In this document: positions 30,220 to 36,693 of the stretch, one piece after another
Layout of the letters: every line of letters begins with the position of its first letter
How positions within the stretch are numbered: position 1 is the first letter of the stretch
Origin: Acidobacteriota bacterium
Lineage (GTDB): Bacteria; Acidobacteriota; Thermoanaerobaculia; Multivoradales; JAHEKO01
Assembly: GCA_022561975.1 (NCBI GenBank)
Contig: JADFQD010000011.1
Span: 1-39,608, forward strand
DNA: 39,608 bases
Direction: 5' to 3'
Notes under the pieces: model-generated
Databases searched by the model: none
Seen by the model: the letters and a program-made list of their open reading frames with translations, nothing else
What the model was told of the DNA's origin: nothing
Made by a program: the position numbers and the translations under genes

Positions 30220-31511
30220 CCTCACGGCTCTCAACGCTCCTCGCGCCGCTCCTCGCGCTCGCGCTCGCGTGCTCGCCGCCGGATCGGCATGCATCCGGAC
30301 CGGCTGCGGCCGGCCGGCTCTCGGTCTCGGCCTCGCTCGGCGCCTCGGATTCCTCGGACCTCGAAGGCTTCGCAACAGCCATCGAACCGCGAACATTCAT
30401 CTTTCCGCAGGACCTCGGCCCGCATCCGGCATTCAAGACCGAGTGGTGGTATTGGATTGGGCACTTGCGCGCCCAAGATGGCCGCCGCTTCGGCTATCAA
30501 CTGACCTTCTTTCGCAGCGCCCTGGCCCCACCGCCAACGCCTCGGCCGAAAGGAGAGGCGTCGACGACCGGCGCGCCGTCCCAGCGAAGTGAGCCAGATC
30601 AGTCTGGGGCTCCTGGGACTCCTGGGGCACCAGCTGAGCTATCGGAGCCAGGGGAGCTATCGGAGCCATCGAGCTGGAGAACCCGGCAGCTGTACATGGC
30701 TCATTTCGCCCTCACCGACGTCGATGGAGCGGACTTTCGTTCCTTCGAGCGCTTCAGCCGCGGCGCCGCAGGTCTGTCGGGCGCTCGGTCCGATCCCTTC
30801 AGGGTATGGCTCGACGACTGGTCGGTCCAGGCGACCGAATCAGGAGAGCAATGGCTCTTGCGGGCGGCAGAAGGCTCGATCCAGATCGAACTGACCCTCG
30901 AGCCCGGCAAGCCGCGTGTTCTGCACGGTGATCGAGGCCTGAGCCGGAAAGGTGAGGCTTCCGGTGCGGCTTCCTACTACTACTCGCGCACCCGCATGCC
31001 CACCCGCGGACACCTGATCCTCGGCGGCGAGGTGCTGGACGTCGAGGGCTCGAGCTGGTTCGACCGCGAGTGGAGCACTTCGCTGCTCGCCCCGGACGAA
31101 GTCGGCTGGGACTGGCTGGGCGCACAGCTCGACGACGGTCGCGAGCTGATGTTCTTCCGGCTCAGACGCCGCGACGGGACCAGCGCCTGGGTCGACGGCA
31201 CCCTGATAGAAGCCGACGGCGGCAGCCGAGCCTTGGCCACCCAAGGCGTCGAGTTCACTCGGCGAAACAGCTGGACCAGCCCTGAGACCGGAATCACCTA
31301 CCCCGCCGGCTTCCGTCTGGAGTTGCCTGCCGAGCAGCTATCCCTCGAGGTTGTGCCACTGGTACCCGACCAGGAACTACGACTGTCGTTCGTCTACTGG
31401 GAAGGTGTGGTCGCCATCTCCTGCTCCTGCTCCGGCTCCGGCTCCGGCTCTGTCGCCGGTCGCGGCTTCCTCGAGATGACCGGCTACGGCGAGCGCGCCT
31501 CGCTACGCTGA
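30216..31511 (+). CDS. CrtC/AttH lipocalin-like lipoprotein
   Basis: 431 residues. The signal peptide ends in ALACS, a plausible lipobox (Cys about 19). The hydroxyneurosporene synthase (CrtC)/AttH fold is shown by KTEWWYWIGHL (about residue 72), GYQLTFFRSAL, RQLYMAHFALTDVDG, YYYSRTRMPTRG and WFDREWSTSLLAPDEVGWDW. Family members are two-domain lipocalin-like barrels binding hydrophobic ligands. With the ATPase and fused permease upstream it recreates the att-type operon of ABC ATPase, permease(s) and AttH; the ligand is unknown. A proline/glycine insertion of about 45 residues from 9-nt repeats breaks the first barrel after FFRSALAPP. The ATGA overlap with the permease gene shows a three-gene operon. 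Confidence 0.88.
   Translation: MTSRLSTLLAPLLALALACSPPDRHASGPAAAGRLSVSASLGASDSSDLEGFATAIEPRTFIFPQDLGPHPAFKTEWWYWIGHLRAQDGRRFGYQLTFFRSALAPPPTPRPKGEASTTGAPSQRSEPDQSGAPGTPGAPAELSEPGELSEPSSWRTRQLYMAHFALTDVDGADFRSFERFSRGAAGLSGARSDPFRVWLDDWSVQATESGEQWLLRAAEGSIQIELTLEPGKPRVLHGDRGLSRKGEASGAASYYYSRTRMPTRGHLILGGEVLDVEGSSWFDREWSTSLLAPDEVGWDWLGAQLDDGRELMFFRLRRRDGTSAWVDGTLIEADGGSRALATQGVEFTRRNSWTSPETGITYPAGFRLELPAEQLSLEVVPLVPDQELRLSFVYWEGVVAISCSCSGSGSGSVAGRGFLEMTGYGERASLR
30606..30677 (+). repeat. 9-nt tandem repeat (8 units) in the CrtC/AttH gene
   Basis: Units GGGGCTCCT, GGGACTCCT, GGGGCACCA, GCTGAGCTA, TCGGAGCCA, GGGGAGCTA, TCGGAGCCA and TCGAGCTGG encode GAP/GTP/GAP/AEL/SEP/GEL/SEP/SSW. The SEP units are the reverse complement of the CTGGCTCCG unit seen at 1454. 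Confidence 0.85.
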
Positions 31512-31520
31512 GTGGCTGGA

Positions 31521-31550
31521 GCCGGTCGCGCCGAACCGGCCGGAGATTTT
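31521..31550 (+). terminator. Possible terminator of the ABC/AttH operon
   Basis: GCCGGT (31521-31526) and ACCGGC (31535-31540) form a short stem, followed by CGGAGATTTT. The stem is weak and the T-run is 4, but the position 10 bases after the operon stop is suitable. Confidence 0.4.
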
Positions 31551-31860
31551 AAGACGCTCCGGGCCGAAATATGCAAGTTCCGCGGTTGCAGCGACTTACG
31601 CCTCAACCCACTGGAAAGACAGCAACTTAGCCTCTGCTGCAAACCACTGCACGTGTTGTCTGGAACTGCTCGAAGTTAGTTGGCGGTGTACCAGATTTGT
31701 ACCAAGTTCTGCATGCTGCCCGGACCGGGGCGGTTCTCGATGCACACGGTAATGCTACTGGCGAAGACAACCGAACCGCGGGAAGCGGTCGAAGCGCTCG
31801 CAGAGGTCTTCGGGAGTAGCTCTCCCCCACTTCCCTTCGCACACTCGCCGCAATGGTCTT
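31551..31860. other. Gene-poor stretch left of the tRNA fragment
   Basis: No convincing gene on either strand; the short open frames have unnatural residue composition. Base use is less GC-biased than in the preceding operon. It contains two near repeats, GTGTACCAG and TTGTACCAAG, around 31684-31703. By geometry this would be the end of an element inserted at the tRNA, so the stretch may hold integrase-binding arm sites or the decayed end of an integrase gene. I could not demonstrate either. Confidence 0.4.
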
Positions 31861-31909
31861 CTGATTCGTAATCAGCAGGTCAGCGGTTCGAGTCCGCTCG
31901 TCGGCTCCA
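31861..31909 (+). tRNA. 3' half of tRNA-Thr(CGU), probable att-site remnant
   Basis: From 31861 the sequence reads the 3' half of a tRNA. The anticodon loop TTCGTAA (anticodon CGT at 31867-31869) is followed by the 3' anticodon stem, a 5-nt variable loop and a perfect T-arm (AGCGG TTCGAGT CCGCT, 31882-31898). The acceptor strand CGTCGGC, discriminator T and CCA end at 31909. Upstream bases match no D-arm or 5' acceptor strand, and position 27 (base 31860) no longer pairs with position 43. Identity to a tRNA therefore begins within the anticodon stem, where many tyrosine integrases cross over. This is not a functional tRNA. An intact copy should start GCCGACG. Confidence 0.85.
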
Positions 31910-32245
31910 TTAGAATCAACAACTTACGTCGATACAGTCAGTCGGGTGGCGCGATTCGGGGTCGGTCTGGGGGTCAGTAGACAGCGATTGGCGGTTGCGG
32001 CGGGTACGCGAACTTCTTGCAAGCGGTGGTGTCCCCAAGGGGACTTGACGCCTTGCAAATTCCCATCGACCGTTGGTTTCCGGCGGTTGGGCCGCGTCGA
32101 GCGGCTTGATCCCGCCTCGCCGCCCCGTCGTCGAGTCGCCTCACCCTTCTCAGTAAGTTACGAGAATTCGAGCGCAAGCACGCGCCTGGGGTCGGCTAGG
32201 GGGTCAGTACCCACTACTGGCACACTCGCCCGCCATTCTTCCTCG
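31910..32245. other. Non-coding stretch with a 22-nt direct repeat
   Basis: No gene is supported. Two copies of a G-rich 22-mer, GGGGTCGGNNNGGGGGTCAG followed by TA, occur at 31958-31979 and 32188-32209 (19 of 22 identical) in the same orientation. A short palindrome GTCCCC-AA-GGGGAC is at about 32031-32044. The copies bracket 208 bases and could be protein-binding iterons or junction repeats. Confidence 0.6.
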
Positions 32246-33538
32246 TTAGTCTGACGGAGCTTCGAACAAGGGCTTCAAGAGCGGGTCGAGGCTCGCGACA
32301 TCCAGGTAGGCTTCTATCGCTTCGAGGCGGGACTCCCCGATTTCTGCGAGTTCCTCGGCCAGGGGGGCAGCTTCTCCAGGCTCTTTGGGAGCCTGGAGAA
32401 GGCTGCGTGCGATGCGCATGACGTGCCAACGATTATGGTCCACGCCCAAGATAGTGACCGCCTTGACAATCTTCGCCCGGAGTTCGAAATCAGAGACAAT
32501 CTCGAACAGCTCGCGACACCTTGAGCCTAAGCGGTCCGTGTAGTCGAAGCCCCAGCCCTGGTCGGCCACGAGCTGAAGGAACGGAGCGATCATCGCTTCG
32601 AATGCGCCGCGGTCGTTCTCCCACAATTCTTGCAGCGCCTCGACGGACAGTGCGACCACGACTTGGTGTGCCAGGTCGGAGTCATCCAGCCGAGGAGTAA
32701 GTTGTTCCACCAACTCTTCGACCTTCTTTCTCTCAACCGTGGAGGATGAGAGTTCGACAAGCAGCGCCTGGAGCTTCTCAAGCTGCGCGGCTTCGTTGCC
32801 AGCGTCGAAGATGCTCCTCCAGACCTGCTTGAGTTGTGCGACGCTCTGATACCGCTTGTCGGGATCGGGCTTCGTGCACTTTCTAACTACTAGTGCGATC
32901 GCGCCCGGGAGGTCAGCCAGGTCCATCGGGGCGAGTGAGAGCGCTCCCGTGTACATCTCATAAAGGAGCCTGCCCAGGCTATAGACATCGGAGCGCTCGT
33001 CTGCATTCTTCGCATCCGCGATCTGCTCAGGGGCCATGTAGAAAGGAGTTCCCAAGCCAAAGCCTGTCTGAGTCTGGCGAGTCGAATCCGCGTCGAACTC
33101 CCTTCCAAGACCAAAGTCCGAAATCACAACGTCGGTGTCGTTGTTGAGCAGGACGTTCCTCGCGCCCAGGTCGCGGTGGATAACACCTTGGGAGTGCGCA
33201 TACTCGATACCGTCGAGGACGCTCTCGAACACCGGCCGGATCCTGCTCTCATCGCCAACTAGCGACGGGAGTTCCTGAGCTAGAGAGCGCTTGTAGAGGG
33301 GCATCACGTAGAACGGAGGCTTCCTCGTTAGACCGAGCCCAACGACTCGAACGATGTTGGGGTGGTCTAGACTCGACAAGATACGTACTTCCCGCCTAAA
33401 GCGGCGTACGTCTTCCTTCGTCGCAGTCGGTAGGAGCTTCTTATTCGCAAGGACTTTCCCATCCGACTCGCGCTTACAACGCCAGACCTCACCGAAACCC
33501 CCTTCTCCGATCTTGTGCAGGTTCTTGTAGGTTGCCAT
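32246..33538 (-). CDS. Hanks-type protein kinase with tyrosine-kinase-like catalytic loop
   Basis: 430 residues, soluble. Kinase domain about 1-265: Gly-loop IGEGGFGEV (10-18), probable ATP-anchoring Lys33 in LANKKL, partner Glu50, catalytic loop HRDLGARN (121-128), DFG (141-143), activation segment ending GTPFYMAPEQ, and DVYSLGRLLYEMYTG. In Ser/Thr kinases the loop is HRDLKxxN with Lys two residues after Asp; here Gly and an Arg (GAR) give the form seen in tyrosine kinases (HRDLAARN). The C-terminal 165 residues are helical, HEAT-like and unassigned. There is no membrane segment or PASTA/FHA domain. ATG at 33538 is preferred: AGGGGAG lies 12 bases upstream and the kinase fold starts there; GTG at 33550 is the alternative. 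Isolated cytosolic kinases in accessory DNA may act in phage defence (inference). Confidence 0.85.
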   Translation of the reverse strand: MATYKNLHKIGEGGFGEVWRCKRESDGKVLANKKLLPTATKEDVRRFRREVRILSSLDHPNIVRVVGLGLTRKPPFYVMPLYKRSLAQELPSLVGDESRIRPVFESVLDGIEYAHSQGVIHRDLGARNVLLNNDTDVVISDFGLGREFDADSTRQTQTGFGLGTPFYMAPEQIADAKNADERSDVYSLGRLLYEMYTGALSLAPMDLADLPGAIALVVRKCTKPDPDKRYQSVAQLKQVWRSIFDAGNEAAQLEKLQALLVELSSSTVERKKVEELVEQLTPRLDDSDLAHQVVVALSVEALQELWENDRGAFEAMIAPFLQLVADQGWGFDYTDRLGSRCRELFEIVSDFELRAKIVKAVTILGVDHNRWHVMRIARSLLQAPKEPGEAAPLAEELAEIGESRLEAIEAYLDVASLDPLLKPLFEAPSD

Positions 33539-33837
33539 CGTCAGTCGCACTCCCCTGATCGGCTCAGCGTACCCTACTAGGAAGCCAAGCCGACGAGAGT
33601 GCTAGCGAAGGCGTAGATCAGGCCGCTCGAGTTTCTGGACGGTCGTGCAAGGTAAAAAAGCCGATCGATCTATCGCTCATCACCCGAGCTGAAGGCGCAG
33701 TTGGAAGGGAAAGCGTCCAAGGCTCCAGTCTGTTGGCTCCATCGATGTTCAGATCGTCTTTCAAGTCGAACCTGAACTAGGTCGCTTCTAGATGGCGCGC
33801 TCGCGCGAGGGGTCTTCTCCAAAGCCCGCCAGAACCT

Positions 33838-34638
33838 ATGCGGCTGGTTCATCAAGTTAGAATCTCGCTCGTGCCACACCAAGTACTTTCGGGGCCCTAC
33901 CGGGAAGCAGTCTCCACCTTGGAGGAGGCCGTCGCCCGGTTCACGACGAAGATCGGACAACCTCTCGTTGTCGTTGAGGAAAGCCGGCGCTCAATTCGCT
34001 ATCCGAACCAAAGCCCCGAGGTGGTGCGCGTCCTCAAGGCTGTTCGAGTGGTAAGCGGACTTAACGCCTGTGCCGTGCTCCTCAGTCAAGGCCTCGTTGT
34101 GGAGGTGGAGGTATTGCTGAGAACAGTAGACGAGTTCCTTACCGACATTATCTTTCTCAGGCGAGAGGACGACGGACGAGTTGGAGACAGGCAATGGGAT
34201 TTCATTGAGGACTTCTTCACAGAACTGCCAACCAAGGAGGAGATGTGGCAGTCACGCAAGCAGCCTGGTCGGGTTTCGAGGGCTAAAGTGCTTGCCGGGG
34301 AATCCAGATACCTGGCAGAGGTCACTGGCGACCCTCACACGATAACCTCGGTCTCGAAGAACCTCGCAGAACTCGCAGGGCGATACGTACACGGAGCGTT
34401 CGCTGGGATCATGGAACTTTATCGGGACGACGGCTACTGCCTGTCGGGTGTAAACGAAACGGCACAGATAACGCCGCACGGGGGGAATCTCACTTCTTTC
34501 ATTCATCGGTCACTAAATGTCTTCGCTGCCCTAGCCCATGACCTGGGCCTTTTGGATCTGATGAACGACCTAGTAGCTAGTCGAAGAGCGTTCGAGAAGA
34601 GTGGAGCCCATCCGAGCACATCGGGGTGGCAAAGGTAG
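33838..34638 (+). CDS. Orphan helical protein, DUF5677-like pattern
   Basis: 266 residues from the ATG, or 255 from a GTG at 33871; neither has a strong ribosome-binding site. It is predicted all-helical with no signal peptide. The central stretch (LLSQGLVVEVEVLLRTVDEF, then TDIIFL) and the later AGRYVHGAFAG resemble DUF5677/HEPN-like helical bundles, which carry an L-x-R-x-x-x-E helix and a conserved Tyr-x-His helix. No RxxxxH nuclease motif is present, so RNase activity is not supported. It is divergent from the kinase gene across 299 bases. Codon use is less GC-biased than in the chromosomal genes to the left. Function unknown. Confidence 0.65.
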   Translation: MRLVHQVRISLVPHQVLSGPYREAVSTLEEAVARFTTKIGQPLVVVEESRRSIRYPNQSPEVVRVLKAVRVVSGLNACAVLLSQGLVVEVEVLLRTVDEFLTDIIFLRREDDGRVGDRQWDFIEDFFTELPTKEEMWQSRKQPGRVSRAKVLAGESRYLAEVTGDPHTITSVSKNLAELAGRYVHGAFAGIMELYRDDGYCLSGVNETAQITPHGGNLTSFIHRSLNVFAALAHDLGLLDLMNDLVASRRAFEKSGAHPSTSGWQR

Positions 34639-34746
34639 GCTCCACGTTGACGAAAGCGACTTCGGCAGAATGAACTGGGTTTCGCGCGCGTGGGGGTCCG
34701 ACCCCGGCGAGTAGACTGGCTCGAACAACAAAGGGAGGTGCCGCCC

Positions 34747-35430
34747 ATGAACGTCAACGAGCTTGAAAGTCGTCTAGAGCGCCTGGAGCGAGAGAACCGC
34801 TGGATGAAGCGAGCCGGGTTCGCCGTGGTCGGAGTCGCGCTCGCCGTGGCGCTGATCGGAGCCGCGACGCCCGACGTGATCCCCGAGGTGATCCATGCGC
34901 GAAGGTTTCGCGTGATTGACGAGAATGGCACGCTCCGCGCCGCGATGAACGCTGACGGCATCGGCTACGGCGACGAGAAGGGCAATTCCCGCGTGGTGAT
35001 AACCGCTGCCGGCATCACCTACTCGGACGAGAGCGACACGACCCGCGTCGCAGTGAATGCAACCGGCATCTCTTACTTTGACGAGAAGGGCAAGACCCGC
35101 GCCTGGATGGACACAGACGGTTTCACCTACTTTGACGAGAAGGGCACGCTCCGCGCCTGGATGGACGCGGACGGCTTCACCTACCAGGTCGAGACGGGCA
35201 CGCCCAGCGCCTGGATGGGCGCGGACGGTTTCACCTACGCCGAGAAAGGCAAGGCACGAGCGAGGATGGGCGCAGACGGCTTCGCCTACGCCGACGAGAA
35301 GGGCAAGCTCCGCGCCCAGATAGGCGTGGTGGAAACGGTCTACAAGGACACCGGGAAAGAATCGCGCTACCCGGCAGGTGTGGCACTCTTCGACGAAGAC
35401 GGCAACGTGATCTGGATGGCACCGCAGTAG
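34747..35430 (+). CDS. Membrane-anchored 18-residue tandem-repeat protein
   Basis: 227 residues with a good GGGAGGTG site before the ATG. A short coiled coil (ELESRLERLERENRWMKR) precedes one membrane span (AGFAVVGVALAVALIGAA). From about residue 50 there are eight or so repeats of about 18 residues following the pattern F-D-E-K-G-K-x-R-A-W-M-D-x-D-G-F-T-Y. Central copies are almost identical at DNA level (54-nt period, 35040-35330), so they expanded recently. One copy has lost a codon (YAEKGK). The arrangement fits a stacked beta-solenoid on the outer face of the inner membrane. Similar repeats occur in proteins of Acidobacteriota and Planctomycetota, as I recall. Binding partner unknown. 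Confidence 0.75.
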   Translation: MNVNELESRLERLERENRWMKRAGFAVVGVALAVALIGAATPDVIPEVIHARRFRVIDENGTLRAAMNADGIGYGDEKGNSRVVITAAGITYSDESDTTRVAVNATGISYFDEKGKTRAWMDTDGFTYFDEKGTLRAWMDADGFTYQVETGTPSAWMGADGFTYAEKGKARARMGADGFAYADEKGKLRAQIGVVETVYKDTGKESRYPAGVALFDEDGNVIWMAPQ

Positions 35431-35522
35431 GCCAGAGCGGGTCGGCGCGCGGCGTGCGGACGCCCCCTGACGGTCGATTTCGGCTCGGGGTTAGCTGACC
35501 TGTCCTCGGGCCGGGGGCAGCG

Positions 35523-35558
35523 CCCACGCGTGGGTCGTGTCCTATTAGCGTGTGGGCG
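35523..35558 (-). repeat. 36-nt repeat, copy A
   Basis: On the minus strand it directly follows the stop codon of the small gene at 35559. The core is CACGCTAATAGGACACGACC and it ends in the palindrome CCCACGCGTGGG. It matches copy C at 30 of 36 positions. Confidence 0.85.
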
Positions 35559-35786
35559 CTAGATGGATAGGTCGCCTATCCGCTTGCACCGGAGCTTTTT
35601 CTCGAAGCGATCGCCGTCGTACGGTTCGCCGTTGAGCCGAAACCAGCCGTTGGGCCTCAGATGAAGCCATAACTCATCTGTGCGCGTCATCTTCACGCCC
35701 CGTTTGATCACCACGGCATAGACGCCAGGGCGCAATGGGACGCCGGCATCGTTGTTCTCTAGATCGATCCAACCTCCGTTCTTCAT
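35559..35786 (-). CDS. Small protein of an undescribed two-member family (copy 1)
   Basis: 75 residues from the ATG at 35786, which overlaps the TGA of an upstream frame (ATGA), so this start is preferred over that at 35798. It starts MKNGGWIDLEN, then PLRPGVYAVVI, and ends GWFRLNGEPYDGDRF then CKRIGDLSI. The plus-strand gene at 36379 has the same plan: WTAFEAQ, RERGVYDVEVV, PDGRPYDN, RYRRVGDLPD. The shared features (an early Trp, GVY, G-x-PYD, and RxGDL at the end) show that the two are homologous. It is predicted as a small all-beta protein without export signal. No known family is recognised. Confidence 0.7.
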   Translation of the reverse strand: MKNGGWIDLENNDAGVPLRPGVYAVVIKRGVKMTRTDELWLHLRPNGWFRLNGEPYDGDRFEKKLRCKRIGDLSI

Positions 35787-35995
35787 TCTGCTAGCCAAGC
35801 TAGCACGCCCCCAACCTCAGGGGCATACTCCTTCTTCCGATATGAGCGAATCTCTGTGGGGTCCCAGTCCGGCAATCCGAAGGGCATTCGATGCACCCCG
35901 CATTTGTGCTTACCGCATACAAAGAGCAGCGCGGCGGGCCGGGCTGCGGTGTCCCGGCGTTCGGCGATCAGTCCTAGCCGCGCCTTGAAATCGGC
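35783..35995 (-). CDS. Possible small gene, start codon missing or non-standard
   Basis: A minus-strand frame of 70 codons opens after a TAG at 35996-35998 and stops at 35783, with its TGA overlapping the ATG of the downstream small gene. The residues are protein-like: RPAALLFVCGKHKCGVHRMP, then DWDPTEIRSYRKKEYAPEVG. A C-x-x-x-x-C pattern with nearby His residues could bind a metal. There is no ATG; candidates are CTG near 35971 or a GTG that would leave only 37 residues. It may be a 5'-truncated gene whose ending still couples translation to the next one. Confidence 0.4.
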   Translation of the reverse strand, partial: ADFKARLGLIAERRDTAARPAALLFVCGKHKCGVHRMPFGLPDWDPTEIRSYRKKEYAPEVGGVLAWLAE

Positions 35996-36020
35996 CTATG
36001 ATAGCGGTTGGAGGTGGAAG

Positions 36021-36227
36021 ATGGAGTTGAATGACTATGGGCGGAGCAGAGGGCAGGACCTTCTCGACCGCCTGCAAACGGACTACGACTTGAAAAGGCG
36101 TGGGCTGAAGGGGGCCATGCGCGATCTACTGGTGGACGCTTGCAGGGCTGCCGAAGTCAGCAGCGAAAGTATCCACCTCGAAGAACTTGCCTGGGAGGCA
36201 CGCAAGATCTACCAAGAGATGGGCTAG
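36021..36227 (+). CDS. Small helical protein of the repeat-flanked cluster
   Basis: 68 residues with a strong GGAGGTGGAAG before the ATG. It is amphipathic and helical throughout: MELNDYGRSRGQDLLDRLQ, LKRRGLKGAMRDLLVDACR, LEELAWEARKIYQEMG. There is no Cys, signal or membrane segment. The size and helical pattern would suit a DNA-binding or antitoxin-like small protein, but I see no diagnostic ribbon-helix-helix or HTH signature. A copy of the 36-nt repeat begins at its stop codon. Family unknown. Confidence 0.65.
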   Translation: MELNDYGRSRGQDLLDRLQTDYDLKRRGLKGAMRDLLVDACRAAEVSSESIHLEELAWEARKIYQEMG

Positions 36228-36260
36228 CCACACACTATTAGGACACCACCCATGGCTGGA
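36225..36260 (+). repeat. 36-nt repeat, copy B
   Basis: It starts with the TAG stop of the 36021 gene: TAGCCACACACTATTAGGAC, then ACCACCCATGG. It matches copy C at 24 of 36 positions and copy A at about 25 of 33. Confidence 0.75.
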
Positions 36261-36280
36261 TAGTGGGATATTAGTGGTGC
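36249..36280 (-). repeat. 36-nt repeat, copy D, inverted against copy B
   Basis: Read on the minus strand: GCACCACTAATATCCCACTA, then TCCAGCCATGGG. 23 of 28 core positions match copy C. Copies B and D share their CCCATGG centre, so together they form an imperfect palindrome of about 55 bases. Confidence 0.75.
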
Positions 36281-36378
36281 TTGACTAGCGTCGCGTAGTC
36301 CGTGCGTGTTCCAAGATGGTAGCCAATGCAGTCCGGGTAAGCATTGGATCCTTCCTTGGGCCTGTTAGGGTGCAGTCC

Positions 36379-36606
36379 ATGGGTGAACAGGATTGGACGG
36401 CCTTCGAGGCTCAACCGGTGAGAGAACGCGGCGTGTACGACGTGGAGGTCGTAGTGGGCGACAGGGTGCAATCGCCCCCCGTGGTCATTCGGCTTCACTT
36501 TCTGGCGGGCGATTTTGGCGATTGGACAATGCCCGATGGGCGCCCGTATGACAACCCGGTCGGCAGATTCTTACGCTACAGACGAGTGGGCGATCTCCCC
36601 GACTAA
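36379..36606 (+). CDS. Small protein of an undescribed two-member family (copy 2)
   Basis: 75 residues from the ATG at 36379, preceded by AGGGTG; the longer frame from 36316 has no ribosome-binding site and no counterpart in the paralogue. Motifs shared with the 35559 gene are DWTAFEAQ near the start, RERGVYDVEVV, LHFLAGDFGDWTMPDGRPYD and FLRYRRVGDLPD at the end. Both copies are 75 residues long but clearly diverged. It lies in opposite orientation to copy 1, with the 36021 gene between them. Function unknown; there is no signal peptide or catalytic motif. Confidence 0.7.
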   Translation: MGEQDWTAFEAQPVRERGVYDVEVVVGDRVQSPPVVIRLHFLAGDFGDWTMPDGRPYDNPVGRFLRYRRVGDLPD

Positions 36607-36620
36607 AGTCCCGCCCCTGG

Positions 36621-36656
36621 CTACCACACACTAATAGCCCACTACCCACGCGTGGG
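36621..36656 (+). repeat. 36-nt repeat, copy C
   Basis: CTACCACACACTAATAGCCC, then ACTACCCACGCGTGGG, starting 14 bases after the stop of the 36379 gene. 30 of 36 positions match copy A, including the whole terminal palindrome CCCACGCGTGGG. Confidence 0.85.
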
Positions 36657-36693
36657 CGCGTTTGACGCCCCGGCTAGACTGTGGAAGGAGTGA

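Noticed and set aside
31627-31871. Integrase C-terminus in the gap left of the tRNA fragment
   Set aside because: All frames on both strands were read. None shows the R-H-R-Y signature or a natural composition; the phrase EPREAVEALAEVF alone is not enough.
31861-31909. A functional tRNA-Thr gene
   Set aside because: No D-arm or 5' acceptor strand (GCCGACG expected) exists upstream, and the 27-43 pair is broken.
35523-36656. Classical integron attC sites
   Set aside because: The repeats after the small genes lack the GTTRRRY / RYYYAAC core sites, and no integron integrase is in the window.
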